Positions 1 through 7,188 are shown, numbered from the stretch's first letter. The stretch is 10,365 nt of DNA from CAZNKU01 sp045541135 (GCA_045541135.1 JAZQIO010000046.1:1-10365), one strand, 5' to 3'. Numbers and translations: made by a program. Notes: generated from the letters alone by a model not told the origin.

Positions 1-221
1 GCAGAGGGAAATGATGCGTGCGGTTTTACGGCACAATTACTGCACTTTCGCATACATTTTCTAAACCTCCGCCACAGACTTGTTTTTTTCGTGGGAAAGT
101 ATGTGCCACTGATGAGCACAAAGTTTCCCATAAGCCAATACGCCGTAGAGTGAGCGATTACAGTTTGTAGAAAAATTTTTGAAAAAATTGTTGGAAAATT
201 GCACATATCATTTCCCTCTGC
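1..221. mobile_element. MITE-like non-coding element with ~21-bp terminal inverted repeats
   Basis: The first 21 bases and bases 201-221 are inverted copies, identical at 19 of 21 positions; the outer 15 bp (GCAGAGGGAAATGAT) match perfectly. The interior has no credible reading frame. A short non-coding segment bounded by inverted repeats resembles a miniature inverted-repeat transposable element. The window begins exactly on the left repeat, so the element may extend further left and no target-site duplication can be tested. A second, overlapping inverted repeat (196-206 with 224-234, arms AAATTGCACAT/ATGTGCAATTT) uses the same right end, so alternative hairpins are possible. It could instead be a large dispersed palindrome that was never mobile. 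Confidence 0.45.
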
Positions 222-387
222 TGATGTGCAATTTAAGGGGCTCGCGCAAAGGGTTTGCGTATAGCCCCGCCGACAATTTTAAGAAAATTTTTCGTACAAA
301 ATGTTGACTGAACGTCCCGGCGCCGTTTTTTTGGTTACTTTTTGACGGAGCAAAAAGTAACTCCCCCGCGGACAGCGGAATAAAACA
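222..387. repeat. Palindrome-rich intergenic region downstream of the GH94 gene
   Basis: No gene is supported here. Three hairpin-forming sequences are visible. At 237-268 a nested hairpin pairs GGGGCT with AGCCCC and, inside it, CGCAAA with TTTGCG. At 318-325 lies the palindrome CGGCGCCG. At 334-361 GTTACTTTTTG pairs with CAAAAAGTAAC, an 11-bp perfect stem with a 6-base loop. The last resembles the hairpin at 10094-10118. The GC-rich palindromes stand out from the AT-rich surroundings and look like dispersed repeats. A 64-codon minus-strand frame crosses the region but follows the palindromes, has no ribosome site, and is not accepted as a gene. Confidence 0.55.
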
Positions 388-420
388 AAAGACAGCAACC
401 AAATTAAGTTACTGTCCTTT
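388..420 (-). terminator. Intrinsic terminator of the GH94 gene
   Basis: Read on the minus strand, AAAGGACAGTAAC pairs with GTTGCTGTCTTT (one bulged G and one G-T pair). The stem is followed by a T-rich tail, TTTTGTTTTAT. It begins about 35 bases after the GH94 stop codon. The core GACAGTA/CTGTC also appears in the terminator at 10031-10060. Confidence 0.75.
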
Positions 421-454
421 GTAGTACACATCATATGTGAGCGAGAGTTTTTAT

Positions 455-2920
455 TTAATAAACAACCACAATTTTATTATTATCTTTTAAATTCTCATCC
501 GGGAAAAAGGCTACCATTTTTCCGCTGTCATCTACTTTGAAATCCCAATTTTCATCATTAAACATAACCATCTGCTTTCCGTCTTGAGATTTTTTGTACT
601 CAATTTCAAAATTCTTTCCCAGATATGTAAATTCTGCCTGACAATCTCCAAAAGCACTTGGAATACAAGGTTTAAGAAGCAGTCCGTCATAGGTATATGT
701 AATTCCGAAAAAGAAATTATAAACAGTTCTCAGGACATAGGAAACTGTTCCTGACAGGAATTGGAATCCGCCCCTTTTCAAAAATCTGTCACTGTTACTG
801 TACATATTTGTAATTGCATAGGGTGGAATCATAGTTTTTTCAACAGGTGCATATTCCTCTTCTATAGGCAGAATATATCTTGTTGCCTTATATGCCTTTT
901 CGGCATCACCACATTCACACAGGGCACGTACCCAAAAGCTCTGTGCGTGATTATATGAAGCTGTACCGGGCGCGGTTCCGTTACCCTTTCTTCCTGCCTT
1001 GTCAATGTACACAGGAAAGCCCTTACTGGTTGTGTTGTAGCCAACTCGCCCAAAGCTTTCTCTTTCTATATTTTCAATAACGCTCTTTTGCATCTCCTTT
1101 GTTGCAAAACCTGCAATGAGTGCCCACGCATTTGACACAAGATAAATTCTTTTTTCTCCGTCAGGATCTTTATCGGAAAGAAGCCATTTTCTGTTATCAT
1201 TAAAGTAGCCGTTAAAGAACCCGTCTTTATTATAGGCATATTTAATAGTGTTTTCTATAAATTTATCCCTTTCATCAAGGTATTTATCGGCTAACTCAAT
1301 GTATCTTTTATCAGCCTTTTTGGTTTTATAAAGCCATCTGTACATATCGGAAAGATTTTTAAGATTTAAAATCATCTGTGCTGTTACAGTAACACTTTCA
1401 CCTATACCATCCGTACCGATTTTATCCATTGGGTCCCACCAATCGCCGTACCATACCTTACAAAGACCGTGTTCGCCTATATTGCACTTTTCAAGATAGA
1501 ACTGGGTACATTGTTCGATATGCTCCAAAACAGTAGAGCTTTCATCACTGTCAAGCCACATAACCTTTTCGTCAAGAATAGATGTATCACGGGTAAAGGT
1601 CATATATTCGTGAATCAGTTCAAGTAAAAATGCTCCACCGTCACAGTAATAACGCATATCGTGAGGTGCTTCTCTTGAAACAGTACTTATCTGCCTTGGC
1701 ATCCATCCGTCTTTTTGCTGATGCAAAAACATATCTATTATAGTTTCTCTTGTCCACTGTGTATCAAGAGGCAAAATTCCCATAAAGTCCTGGCTTGCAT
1801 CTCTTATTCCCCTCATTGATGAAGGCCAGCCTCTGTCAAGGGAGCCTACCCACATCATTTGCAGTGGTGTAAATGAGTTTATAAAACTATCATAAAGTGG
1901 ATTTTTAGTTTTGATTTTTTGCTTGTTGAATAGGTCGTTGTAGTATTTTTTCGTATTTTCTACATTTTTTTCGTAAAGTGTTTCATCAAAATATGTTTTT
2001 TCAAAAAGATTTTCTTTTTCGTTATATGAAACATCCTCCTGAACGGTCATAACCTGTGTAAGAGTTTTCTGACTTCCCGGTTCAAGAGTGAATTTATATC
2101 TTGTTGCATAAACAGACTGTTTTGAACCGAAGCCTTGGGAATCAGCATCTGCCATACTTATGGACAGGTTTTCTCCATCAATAACTTTTTGTGGAAAAAA
2201 GAAATTTCCGCCATTGCAAAATTCCGCCATACTAAGTTCAATTTGTGCGTTTTCATCATAATCCACATTAAAGGTAACCGAGCGATTCAATTCCTTACAT
2301 TGCTCGGGAGAAGTCATCTGCCCGTGAAATGTCAGCATATTATCCATTCTCTTTATCTTCGTTGACAGATACCATTCTGGAAGGTCCCAAGCCACCATCT
2401 GAGGAATATTAATGTATGGAAAAACAGCCGGTGTTACACAAAAATCCATTTTCTTTTTGCTCTTATTCACAATGGTTGTTTTCATACATACAGTTGCTTT
2501 ATCCGACGGAACAAAGATTTCCGTTATTATATCCGCATTATCGTACTCTGCGGTATAAACAGCCTTTTCAGGTGTCCATTTGGCGGTGTGTTTTGGCTTT
2601 GGCAGGTCATAACGCAAGTTTGGTGAACAAAAATTACTTACGGGAACACCAAAATTAAGATCATCCGACTGTACCCACACCTGCCATTTACTTTGGGTTT
2701 CCCCTATTTCACGTTTGATTAGCAAAATACCATTTGGAGGTTGATACTGAACTTTAACAGGTCCGTTCTGGTCAACATACAAAAGAATTTTTCTGTTTGT
2801 ATAGACGTAATACCAAGGTCCTTTCAGTTTATCACCTGCACTGAGTGTATATGAGGCACTTTCGTCAGTATTAAAATGTCCGTATGTGCAGTTTTCCTGA
2901 ACTTTATCATATAGTGTCAT
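455..2920 (-). CDS. GH94-like glycoside phosphorylase, substrate unknown
   Basis: This 821-residue protein is the size of cellobiose and chitobiose phosphorylases (about 800-820). Family GH94 enzymes split a beta-glucoside with inorganic phosphate, giving a sugar 1-phosphate; with no signal peptide it should act in the cytosol. The order fits GH94: an N-terminal beta-sandwich (about 1-285, with YGHFNTDE at 13-20), a helical linker (about 310-340), an (alpha/alpha)6 barrel (about 340-740) and a short C-terminal beta domain. Visible motifs are RGIRDASQD (370-378, phosphate-site Arg region), GDWWD (492-496), where Asp496 aligns with the catalytic acid, NHAQ (657-660) with the conserved His, and SGTVS (723-727), the phosphate loop, normally Thr-Gly. 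The start has an AAAGGA ribosome site 7 bases upstream. The gene is divergent from an AraC regulator, which may control it. Family confidence is high; which disaccharide it cleaves cannot be read from the sequence. Confidence 0.85.
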   Translation of the reverse strand: MTLYDKVQENCTYGHFNTDESASYTLSAGDKLKGPWYYVYTNRKILLYVDQNGPVKVQYQPPNGILLIKREIGETQSKWQVWVQSDDLNFGVPVSNFCSPNLRYDLPKPKHTAKWTPEKAVYTAEYDNADIITEIFVPSDKATVCMKTTIVNKSKKKMDFCVTPAVFPYINIPQMVAWDLPEWYLSTKIKRMDNMLTFHGQMTSPEQCKELNRSVTFNVDYDENAQIELSMAEFCNGGNFFFPQKVIDGENLSISMADADSQGFGSKQSVYATRYKFTLEPGSQKTLTQVMTVQEDVSYNEKENLFEKTYFDETLYEKNVENTKKYYNDLFNKQKIKTKNPLYDSFINSFTPLQMMWVGSLDRGWPSSMRGIRDASQDFMGILPLDTQWTRETIIDMFLHQQKDGWMPRQISTVSREAPHDMRYYCDGGAFLLELIHEYMTFTRDTSILDEKVMWLDSDESSTVLEHIEQCTQFYLEKCNIGEHGLCKVWYGDWWDPMDKIGTDGIGESVTVTAQMILNLKNLSDMYRWLYKTKKADKRYIELADKYLDERDKFIENTIKYAYNKDGFFNGYFNDNRKWLLSDKDPDGEKRIYLVSNAWALIAGFATKEMQKSVIENIERESFGRVGYNTTSKGFPVYIDKAGRKGNGTAPGTASYNHAQSFWVRALCECGDAEKAYKATRYILPIEEEYAPVEKTMIPPYAITNMYSNSDRFLKRGGFQFLSGTVSYVLRTVYNFFFGITYTYDGLLLKPCIPSAFGDCQAEFTYLGKNFEIEYKKSQDGKQMVMFNDENWDFKVDDSGKMVAFFPDENLKDNNKIVVVY

Positions 2921-2971
2921 TTTTTATTTCCTTTCTTTTTGGTAAAATTTTCACCTTTGGAATATTTTTTC

Positions 2972-3000
2972 TTGAAAGCAAATATATTATATGCTATAAT
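2972..3000 (+). promoter_or_regulatory. Sigma-A-type promoter of the AraC-family gene
   Basis: TTGAAA (2972-2977), a 17-base spacer and TATAAT (2995-3000) match the housekeeping consensus closely. The predicted start, near 3007, gives a leader of about 67 bases before the GTG codon. Confidence 0.65.
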
Positions 3001-3014
3001 AATTATACTGAATT
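2986..3014 (-). promoter_or_regulatory. Possible GH94 promoter with a weak -35 box
   Basis: On the minus strand TATAAT (2991 to 2986) is a perfect -10 box. The hexamer 17 bases upstream is AATTCA, a poor -35 match. The imperfect dyad CTGAAT-N5-ATTCTG (3008-3024) covers that -35 position. A good -10 with a poor -35 is typical of activator-dependent promoters and would suit control by the adjacent AraC protein. It overlaps the opposing promoter at 2972-3000. Confidence 0.4.
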
Positions 3015-3073
3015 GTTCATTCTGCGTCTACATATATATTAGTTAAATTTTGTAAAATATTCACCTTGAGGAT

Positions 3074-3934
3074 GTGATTATTATATACCGTCAAAAGGTT
3101 GTACACAACAATCCTAATTCAAGTATTAATATTTCTTCTAATCTGTCCAACAGCAAAACCGTATACTCTAAAATGCATTTTCATTCAAGTTTAGAGTTTT
3201 TGTATATACTGCAAGGCGGTTACTTGTGTCACACAGACAAGGATAGTATTTATGTAAATGAAGGGGAAATTATTTTCTTCAACAGCAGAACTCCCCATTC
3301 CACAGAATCAACAACAGACCATACTGTGGAATGTGTAATGCTTCAATTCGATAATATTATGAAAGTTCCCGAAAACGCAAAGTGTCTTTCACATTTTATC
3401 GAGCAAAAAAATGTGCCATATTACGTTTTTAAAGCAGGTGATAAAAATACTGCAATTTTAGTTGACCTTATAACAACTATATACAGCGAACACAAAAAAG
3501 CTGAAATAGCCCACGACTATGTAATAACAGCTAAAAAACTGGAAATAATTGCCCTTTTATACAGAACCGGTCTTATAAATGATTACAAATTGGAATCTTT
3601 GTATGAAAAAAACATTCAGCGGATTATGCCGATAGTTGAATATATCGAAAAAAATTACGCCTCCATCATTTCTCTTGATGACATAAGTAACGTATTACAT
3701 ATGAACAAAAATTACATTTGTAAAATTTTTAAAATTGCTACAAATAAAACCATTATGGACTACCTGAACTTTGTAAGAGTTGAAAATGCCAAAACACTTT
3801 TAAAATCAGGTATTTCAATCTTTCAGGTTTCTTCATCAGTAGGATTTTCATCTCAATCATACTTTAATAAGGTTTTCAGAAAATATATTTTATGTACACC
3901 CTCGGAATACAAAAAGCGTTTTCTTGATATATAA
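3074..3934 (+). CDS. AraC-family transcriptional regulator
   Basis: This 286-residue protein has the two-part AraC layout. An N-terminal cupin-type sensing domain (about 30-95) carries HFHSSLEFLYI at 35-45 and TPHSTES at 73-79. A C-terminal DNA-binding domain (about 183-284) has helix-turn-helix one near 201-221 (LDDISNVLHMNKNYICKIFK) and helix two near 248-270, ending in the typical VGFSSQSYFNKVFRK and TPSEYKKR signature. The start is a GTG at 3074. GAGG (3068-3071) is only two bases upstream, unusually tight, but the next in-frame Met (34) would cut into the cupin domain, so GTG is preferred. The gene is divergent from the GH94 gene and probably senses a related sugar. The effector cannot be deduced. 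Confidence 0.88.
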   Translation: MIIIYRQKVVHNNPNSSINISSNLSNSKTVYSKMHFHSSLEFLYILQGGYLCHTDKDSIYVNEGEIIFFNSRTPHSTESTTDHTVECVMLQFDNIMKVPENAKCLSHFIEQKNVPYYVFKAGDKNTAILVDLITTIYSEHKKAEIAHDYVITAKKLEIIALLYRTGLINDYKLESLYEKNIQRIMPIVEYIEKNYASIISLDDISNVLHMNKNYICKIFKIATNKTIMDYLNFVRVENAKTLLKSGISIFQVSSSVGFSSQSYFNKVFRKYILCTPSEYKKRFLDI

Positions 3935-3978
3935 ATTTTCGCTAATTTACACCCTTTTGGGGATAGGAAAATAAGATG

Positions 3979-4060
3979 CAGAATAAGCGAACCGAACCGA
4001 AGGGGTGACCCGAGACAGTACGACGGTACGGCTCGGGTGAGGTTCGCTTGTAGCTTATAG
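3979..4060. repeat. Structured repeat, copy 1 (downstream flank of argH)
   Basis: The copy starts CAGAAT and ends TAGCTTATAG. Inside, AAGCGAACC (3985-3993) pairs with GGTTCGCTT (4041-4049), ACCCGAG (4008-4014) pairs with CTCGGGT (4032-4038), and GTAC pairs with GTAC around a GACG loop (4018-4029). A direct copy lies at 5606-5689. The outer stem differs between copies by paired changes that keep pairing, and both copies stand about 19 bases from a terminator stem. I do not recognise it as a named RNA or repeat family. It could be a structured RNA, a processing site, or a short mobile repeat. The orientation of any transcript is unknown. Confidence 0.7.
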
Positions 4061-4068
4061 GTAAAAAA

Positions 4069-4095
4069 AGAAATCTGCAATTTTTGCAGATTTCT
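4069..4095 (-). terminator. Intrinsic terminator of argH, possibly bidirectional
   Basis: AGAAATCTGCA (4069-4079) and TGCAGATTTCT (4085-4095) form an 11-bp perfect stem with a 5-base loop. On the minus strand a run of T follows at once (complement of 4062-4068), so it ends argH transcription about 90 bases after the stop codon. On the plus strand only ACATATTTTTAG follows, so it may weakly end AraC-gene transcripts; no better terminator is seen after that gene. Confidence 0.8.
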
Positions 4096-4184
4096 ACATA
4101 TTTTTAGTGTTTACTGTCATTTTGATACTATAGAAGTTAAGTAATGACTCCTATAAGCGGTCTGCGCTTTATTTTACATCCCCA

Positions 4185-5558
4185 TTATTTAATATATTCT
4201 TTTAAATACTTGATTTGTTCATTTACTGAATCAATACCTGTACCGCCTGCGGAAATACGTTTTTCCACACAGGTTTTAAGTGAAATTTCTTCAAACAAAT
4301 CCTCATCGAAAAGCTCGCTTTGTTTTTTATATTCATCAAGAGGCATTGTTTCTAAAACTATGCCCTTCTTAATACAGTCACCAACTATTGTACCTACAAT
4401 TTTGTATGCACTTCGGAAAGGCAACCCCTTTTTAACAAGGTAATCCGCAAGGTCTGTTGCATTTATAAAGCCCTTTTGTGCAGCGGCGTACATGTTTTCG
4501 GGAATAGCCTTCATTGTGTCTATCATAGGTGTGAATACATCAAGGCACATTTTTAGTGTTTCAATGCTGTCGAAAATTGCTTCCTTATCTTCCTGCATAT
4601 CCTTGTTATATGCAAGCGGAAGACCCTTAAGCATTGTAAGAGTAGCCATCAGGTTACCGTAAACTCTGCCTGTTTTGCCTCTTACCAATTCCGCCATATC
4701 GGGATTTTTCTTTTGTGGCATAATGCTTGAGCCTGTTGTGTAGGAATCATCAAGCTCAATATATTTAAATTCCCATGATGCCCAAAGAATAATTTCTTCA
4801 GAAAATCTTGAAAGGTGCATCATAGCCGTTGAATATGCGCTCATAAGCTCTATGCAGAAATCACGGTCGGAAACACCGTCGATGCTGTTTAGTGTAATAC
4901 CGTCAAAGCCCAATTTTTCAGCCACCATATAACGGTCTGTATTGTATGTTGTGCCCGAAAGTGCACAGCTTCCCAGAGGTGAATAATTCATTCTTGCAAG
5001 TGCATCTTTTAGTCTTGAAATATCCCTTGAAAACATCATACCGTATGCAAGAAGATGATGAGCAAAGGTTATGGGCTGTGCTCTTTGCAAATGAGTGTAG
5101 CCCGGCATAATTGCATCCTTATACTCTTCAGCTTTGTTGGTAACAACCTCAATAAGCTTTTTCAAAAGCTCAATAATTTCATTTGTTTCATCACGAAGAT
5201 ACATTCTTATGTCAAGAGCAACCTGGTCATTACGGCTGCGTGCTGTGTGCAGACGCTTACCTGTGTCACCAATTCTCTTTGTAAGCTCGGATTCCACAAA
5301 CATATGTATATCCTCCGCCTCCATATCGAATGTAAGCTTTCCTGAATTTATGTCATCAAGTATAGACTGCAAGCCGTCAATAATTGCATCACGGTCGGCA
5401 TCTGTAATTATACCCTGTGCCGCAAGCATTGTTGCATGTGCCATAGAACCTTTAATGTCCTGACTGTACATTTTGCAGTCAAAACGAAGTGATGAATTAA
5501 AGTCATCCGCTGTTTTGTCAAGAGCCTTGTCGAAACGACCTGCCCACATTTTGTCCAT
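4185..5558 (-). CDS. argH: Argininosuccinate lyase
   Basis: ArgH cleaves argininosuccinate into arginine and fumarate, the last step of arginine synthesis, in the cytosol. With the chosen start the protein has 457 residues, the usual family length. Signature motifs are HTARSRNDQV (104-113), GYTHLQRAQP (153-162) with the catalytic His157, and the superfamily signature GSSIMPQKKNP (276-286), the flexible loop holding the catalytic Ser. N-terminal MWAGRF is also typical. An upstream ATG at 5573 would add five residues, but it is part of the ribosome site GGAGG itself (5571-5567), which sits 8 bases before the ATG at 5558; the shorter start is therefore right. argG lies upstream on the same strand, 261 bases away, with a terminator between them, so argH may depend on read-through or an unseen promoter. 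Confidence 0.97.
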   Translation of the reverse strand: MDKMWAGRFDKALDKTADDFNSSLRFDCKMYSQDIKGSMAHATMLAAQGIITDADRDAIIDGLQSILDDINSGKLTFDMEAEDIHMFVESELTKRIGDTGKRLHTARSRNDQVALDIRMYLRDETNEIIELLKKLIEVVTNKAEEYKDAIMPGYTHLQRAQPITFAHHLLAYGMMFSRDISRLKDALARMNYSPLGSCALSGTTYNTDRYMVAEKLGFDGITLNSIDGVSDRDFCIELMSAYSTAMMHLSRFSEEIILWASWEFKYIELDDSYTTGSSIMPQKKNPDMAELVRGKTGRVYGNLMATLTMLKGLPLAYNKDMQEDKEAIFDSIETLKMCLDVFTPMIDTMKAIPENMYAAAQKGFINATDLADYLVKKGLPFRSAYKIVGTIVGDCIKKGIVLETMPLDEYKKQSELFDEDLFEEISLKTCVEKRISAGGTGIDSVNEQIKYLKEYIK

Positions 5559-5566
5559 AAAAAAAT

Positions 5567-5571
5567 CCTCC
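5567..5571 (-). promoter_or_regulatory. Ribosome binding site that fixes the argH start
   Basis: GGAGG lies 8 bases before the ATG at 5558. It overlaps the ATG at 5573, which would begin a longer frame, and so excludes that codon as the start. Confidence 0.85.
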
Positions 5572-5605
5572 ATTCAATGCTTTCAAAGGTTGTAAAAAAA
5601 TAGTT

Positions 5606-5689
5606 CAGAATGAACAAACTGAACCCGCAGGGGTAACCCGAAGCTGTATATAGATACAGCGAGAGGTGAAGTTTGTTTATAGCATAAAG
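5606..5689. repeat. Structured repeat, copy 2 (argH leader)
   Basis: This is a direct copy of the repeat at 3979-4060. It starts CAGAAT and ends TAGCATAAAG. The outer stem is GAACAAACT (5612-5620) with AGTTTGTTT (5670-5678); the apical hairpin is GCTGTAT/ATACAGC (5643-5649 with 5654-5660). The segment GAACC-CGCAGGGGTAACCCGA is nearly the same as in copy 1 (GAACC-GAAGGGGTGACCCGA). Outer-stem G-C pairs in copy 1 are replaced by A-T pairs here. It lies between the argG terminator and the argH start, so on the minus strand it could form part of the argH leader. Confidence 0.7.
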
Positions 5690-5696
5690 CATAAAA

Positions 5697-5720
5697 ACAA
5701 GGCGGATTTATCCGCCTTGT
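5697..5720 (-). terminator. Intrinsic terminator of argG
   Basis: ACAAGGCGGA (5697-5706) and TCCGCCTTGT (5711-5720) form a 10-bp GC-rich stem with a TTTA loop. On the minus strand TTTTTAT follows. It lies about 100 bases after the argG stop and before argH, which argues against a simple two-gene transcript. The spacer 5721-5819 holds nothing else clear, apart from GCGGTCTG at 5793-5800, also found after argH at 4157-4164. Confidence 0.8.
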
Positions 5721-5819
5721 ACCTATTTATAATTTTTGCGTAATAATCAAGCAGATTTTTCACTATTTGGAGTTATAAAATCTTTGCTTTATGCGGTCTG
5801 GACATTTTTTTAAACCGTA

Positions 5820-7052
5820 TTATTTTAATTTTCCGTTTTTCTGATTAACCTGTGCCTGAACCTTTGTAGGCAAACCAAACAGGTTGATAAAGCCTTCAGC
5901 ATCGTACTGGTTGTAAATTTCATCTTCATCAAAAGTAGCAAGCTCTTCTGAATACAATGAATAGTCACTCCATACGCCTGCCTTAATCATATTACCCTTG
6001 TAAAGTTTAATTTTAACCTTACCTGTAACATTTTCCTGAGTTTTGTCAACGAAAGCTGACAAAGCTTCACGTAGAGGTGAGAACCACTGACCGTTGTATA
6101 CAAGGTCTGCAAATGTAATAGCAAGCTCCTGCTTTTTGTGCATTACGTATTTGTCAAGACACATTGTTTCAAGATAATCGTGTGCAAAGTAAAGTATTGC
6201 ACCGCCCGGAGTTTCATAAACGCCACGGCATTTCATACCAACAAGACGGTTTTCGATAATATCAAGAAGACCTATACCGTTGGCACCGCCGATTTCGTTA
6301 AGCTTAAGGATAATTTCCTTTGCAGACATTTTTTCATCATTAAGAGCAACAGGAACACCTTCAACAAAATCAAGTGTAATATATGTTGGCTTGTCAGGAG
6401 CCTGAATTGGAGAAACGCCCATTTCAAGGAAGCCTTCCTTTTCATACATTGGTTCGTTGCCTGCATCTTCAAGGTCAAGACCTTCGTGTGAAAGATGCCA
6501 CATATTTTTATCCTTTGAATAGTTTGTTTCACGGCTGATTTTAAGAGGAACATTATGAGCTTCTGCATATTCAATTTCTTCCTCACGGGATTTGATATCC
6601 CATTCACGCCATGGAGCAATAATGTGCATATCAGGAGCAAAAGCCTTAATAGCAAGTTCAAAACGTACCTGGTCATTACCCTTACCTGTGCAACCGTGGC
6701 AGATAGCGTCTGCGCCTTCCGCCTTTGCAATTTCAACAATTCTCTTTGCAATGATAGGACGTGCAAAAGATGTACCAAGCATATATTCTTCATACTTAGC
6801 ACCTGCTTTTACAGTAGGGATAATATAGTCATTAACAAATTCTTCTGTTAAATCTTCTATGTAAAGCTTTGAAGCACCTGTCTTTAAAGCTTTTTCTTCC
6901 AAACCGTCAAGCTCGTCTGCCTGACCAACGTTGCCGGATACAGCTATAACTTCACAGTTGTTGTAGTTTTCCTTAAGCCATGGAATAATGATAGATGTAT
7001 CAAGACCGCCTGAATAGGCAAGTACAACCTTTTTAATATCTTTCTTGTTCAT
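5820..7052 (-). CDS. argG: Argininosuccinate synthase
   Basis: ArgG joins citrulline and aspartate using ATP (released as AMP and pyrophosphate) to make argininosuccinate, the substrate of ArgH. The 410-residue length fits the family (about 400). The N-terminal ATP-binding signature AYSGGLDTS is at 12-20, and SGNVGQADE at 39-47. The second signature, GCTGKGNDQVRFE (120-132), precedes the APWREW segment (146-151). The start has GAGGT (7065-7061) 8 bases upstream. Two ArgR-box-like palindromes lie over its promoter, suggesting repression when arginine is plentiful. argH is the next gene on the strand. No other arginine gene is in the window. Confidence 0.97.
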   Translation of the reverse strand: MNKKDIKKVVLAYSGGLDTSIIIPWLKENYNNCEVIAVSGNVGQADELDGLEEKALKTGASKLYIEDLTEEFVNDYIIPTVKAGAKYEEYMLGTSFARPIIAKRIVEIAKAEGADAICHGCTGKGNDQVRFELAIKAFAPDMHIIAPWREWDIKSREEEIEYAEAHNVPLKISRETNYSKDKNMWHLSHEGLDLEDAGNEPMYEKEGFLEMGVSPIQAPDKPTYITLDFVEGVPVALNDEKMSAKEIILKLNEIGGANGIGLLDIIENRLVGMKCRGVYETPGGAILYFAHDYLETMCLDKYVMHKKQELAITFADLVYNGQWFSPLREALSAFVDKTQENVTGKVKIKLYKGNMIKAGVWSDYSLYSEELATFDEDEIYNQYDAEGFINLFGLPTKVQAQVNQKNGKLK

Positions 7053-7069
7053 TTTTATACACCTCGTAT

Positions 7070-7083
7070 TGATTATTTATGCA
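7070..7083. promoter_or_regulatory. ArgR-box-like palindrome 1 (argG start point)
   Basis: On the minus strand TGCATAAATAATCA matches the ARG-box half-site pattern TGAATWWWWATTCA at 12 of 14 positions. It covers the predicted argG transcription start near 7080. Its centre is 31 bp, about three helical turns, from the second box. Confidence 0.5.
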
Positions 7084-7086
7084 TTT

Positions 7087-7115
7087 ATTATATCGCTTTT
7101 TGTATAATTATGCAA
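7087..7115 (-). promoter_or_regulatory. argG promoter
   Basis: On the minus strand TATAAT (7092 to 7087) is a perfect -10 box; 17 bases upstream is TTGCAT (7115 to 7110), a partial -35. The predicted start near 7080 leaves a leader of about 28 bases. Confidence 0.55.
7101..7114. promoter_or_regulatory. ArgR-box-like palindrome 2 (over the -35)
   Basis: On the minus strand TGCATAATTATACA is a near-perfect dyad and matches TGAATWWWWATTCA at 12 of 14 positions. It overlaps the spacer and -35 of the argG promoter, where a bound repressor would block RNA polymerase. In AT-rich DNA such matches arise by chance, but two phased boxes are more convincing than one. Confidence 0.5.
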
Positions 7116-7162
7116 CTATTTTTTTGTTTTTAATATATATTTGAATAAAATACATATAAAAA

Positions 7163-7188
7163 GCAATTAAATTAAAAAGTAATTGTGC
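7163..7188 (-). terminator. Weak possible terminator of the DUF1836 gene
   Basis: On the minus strand CAATTA and TAATTG can pair with outer GC support through a small bulge, followed by TTTTTAT. The stem is AT-rich and short, so termination would be inefficient. It lies just after the DUF1836 stop codon. Confidence 0.3.

Larger units (their letters stand above)
2942..3067. promoter_or_regulatory. Direct repeat pair, candidate AraC-type operator
   Basis: GTAAAATTTTCACCTT (2942-2957) and GTAAAATATTCACCTT (3052-3067) are direct repeats with one mismatch in 16, set 110 bp apart. The first lies in the predicted leader of the GH94 gene, the second over the ribosome site of the AraC gene. AraC-family proteins typically bind direct-repeat sites of about this length, so these may be sites of the neighbouring regulator. 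This rests on sequence similarity only. Confidence 0.45.

Noticed and set aside
208..402. 64-codon minus-strand frame in the left repeat region
   Set aside because: It runs through hairpins and the MITE-like end, has no ribosome site and no recognisable domain; it is repeat sequence.
3013..3024. 12-base match CAGAATGAACAA between the GH94/AraC spacer (minus) and repeat copy 2
   Set aside because: In an AT-rich 10-kb window several 12-base matches are expected by chance, and the flanks do not match.
3946..3965. CCCTTTTGGG as a terminator of the AraC gene
   Set aside because: The stem is only three to four pairs and no T-run follows.
5559..5573. Longer argH start at the ATG at 5573
   Set aside because: That ATG overlaps the GGAGG ribosome site that serves the ATG at 5558.
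6138..6851. Several plus- and minus-strand frames of 78-176 codons within argG
   Set aside because: They are shadows of the argG coding frame with no ribosome sites or family motifs.
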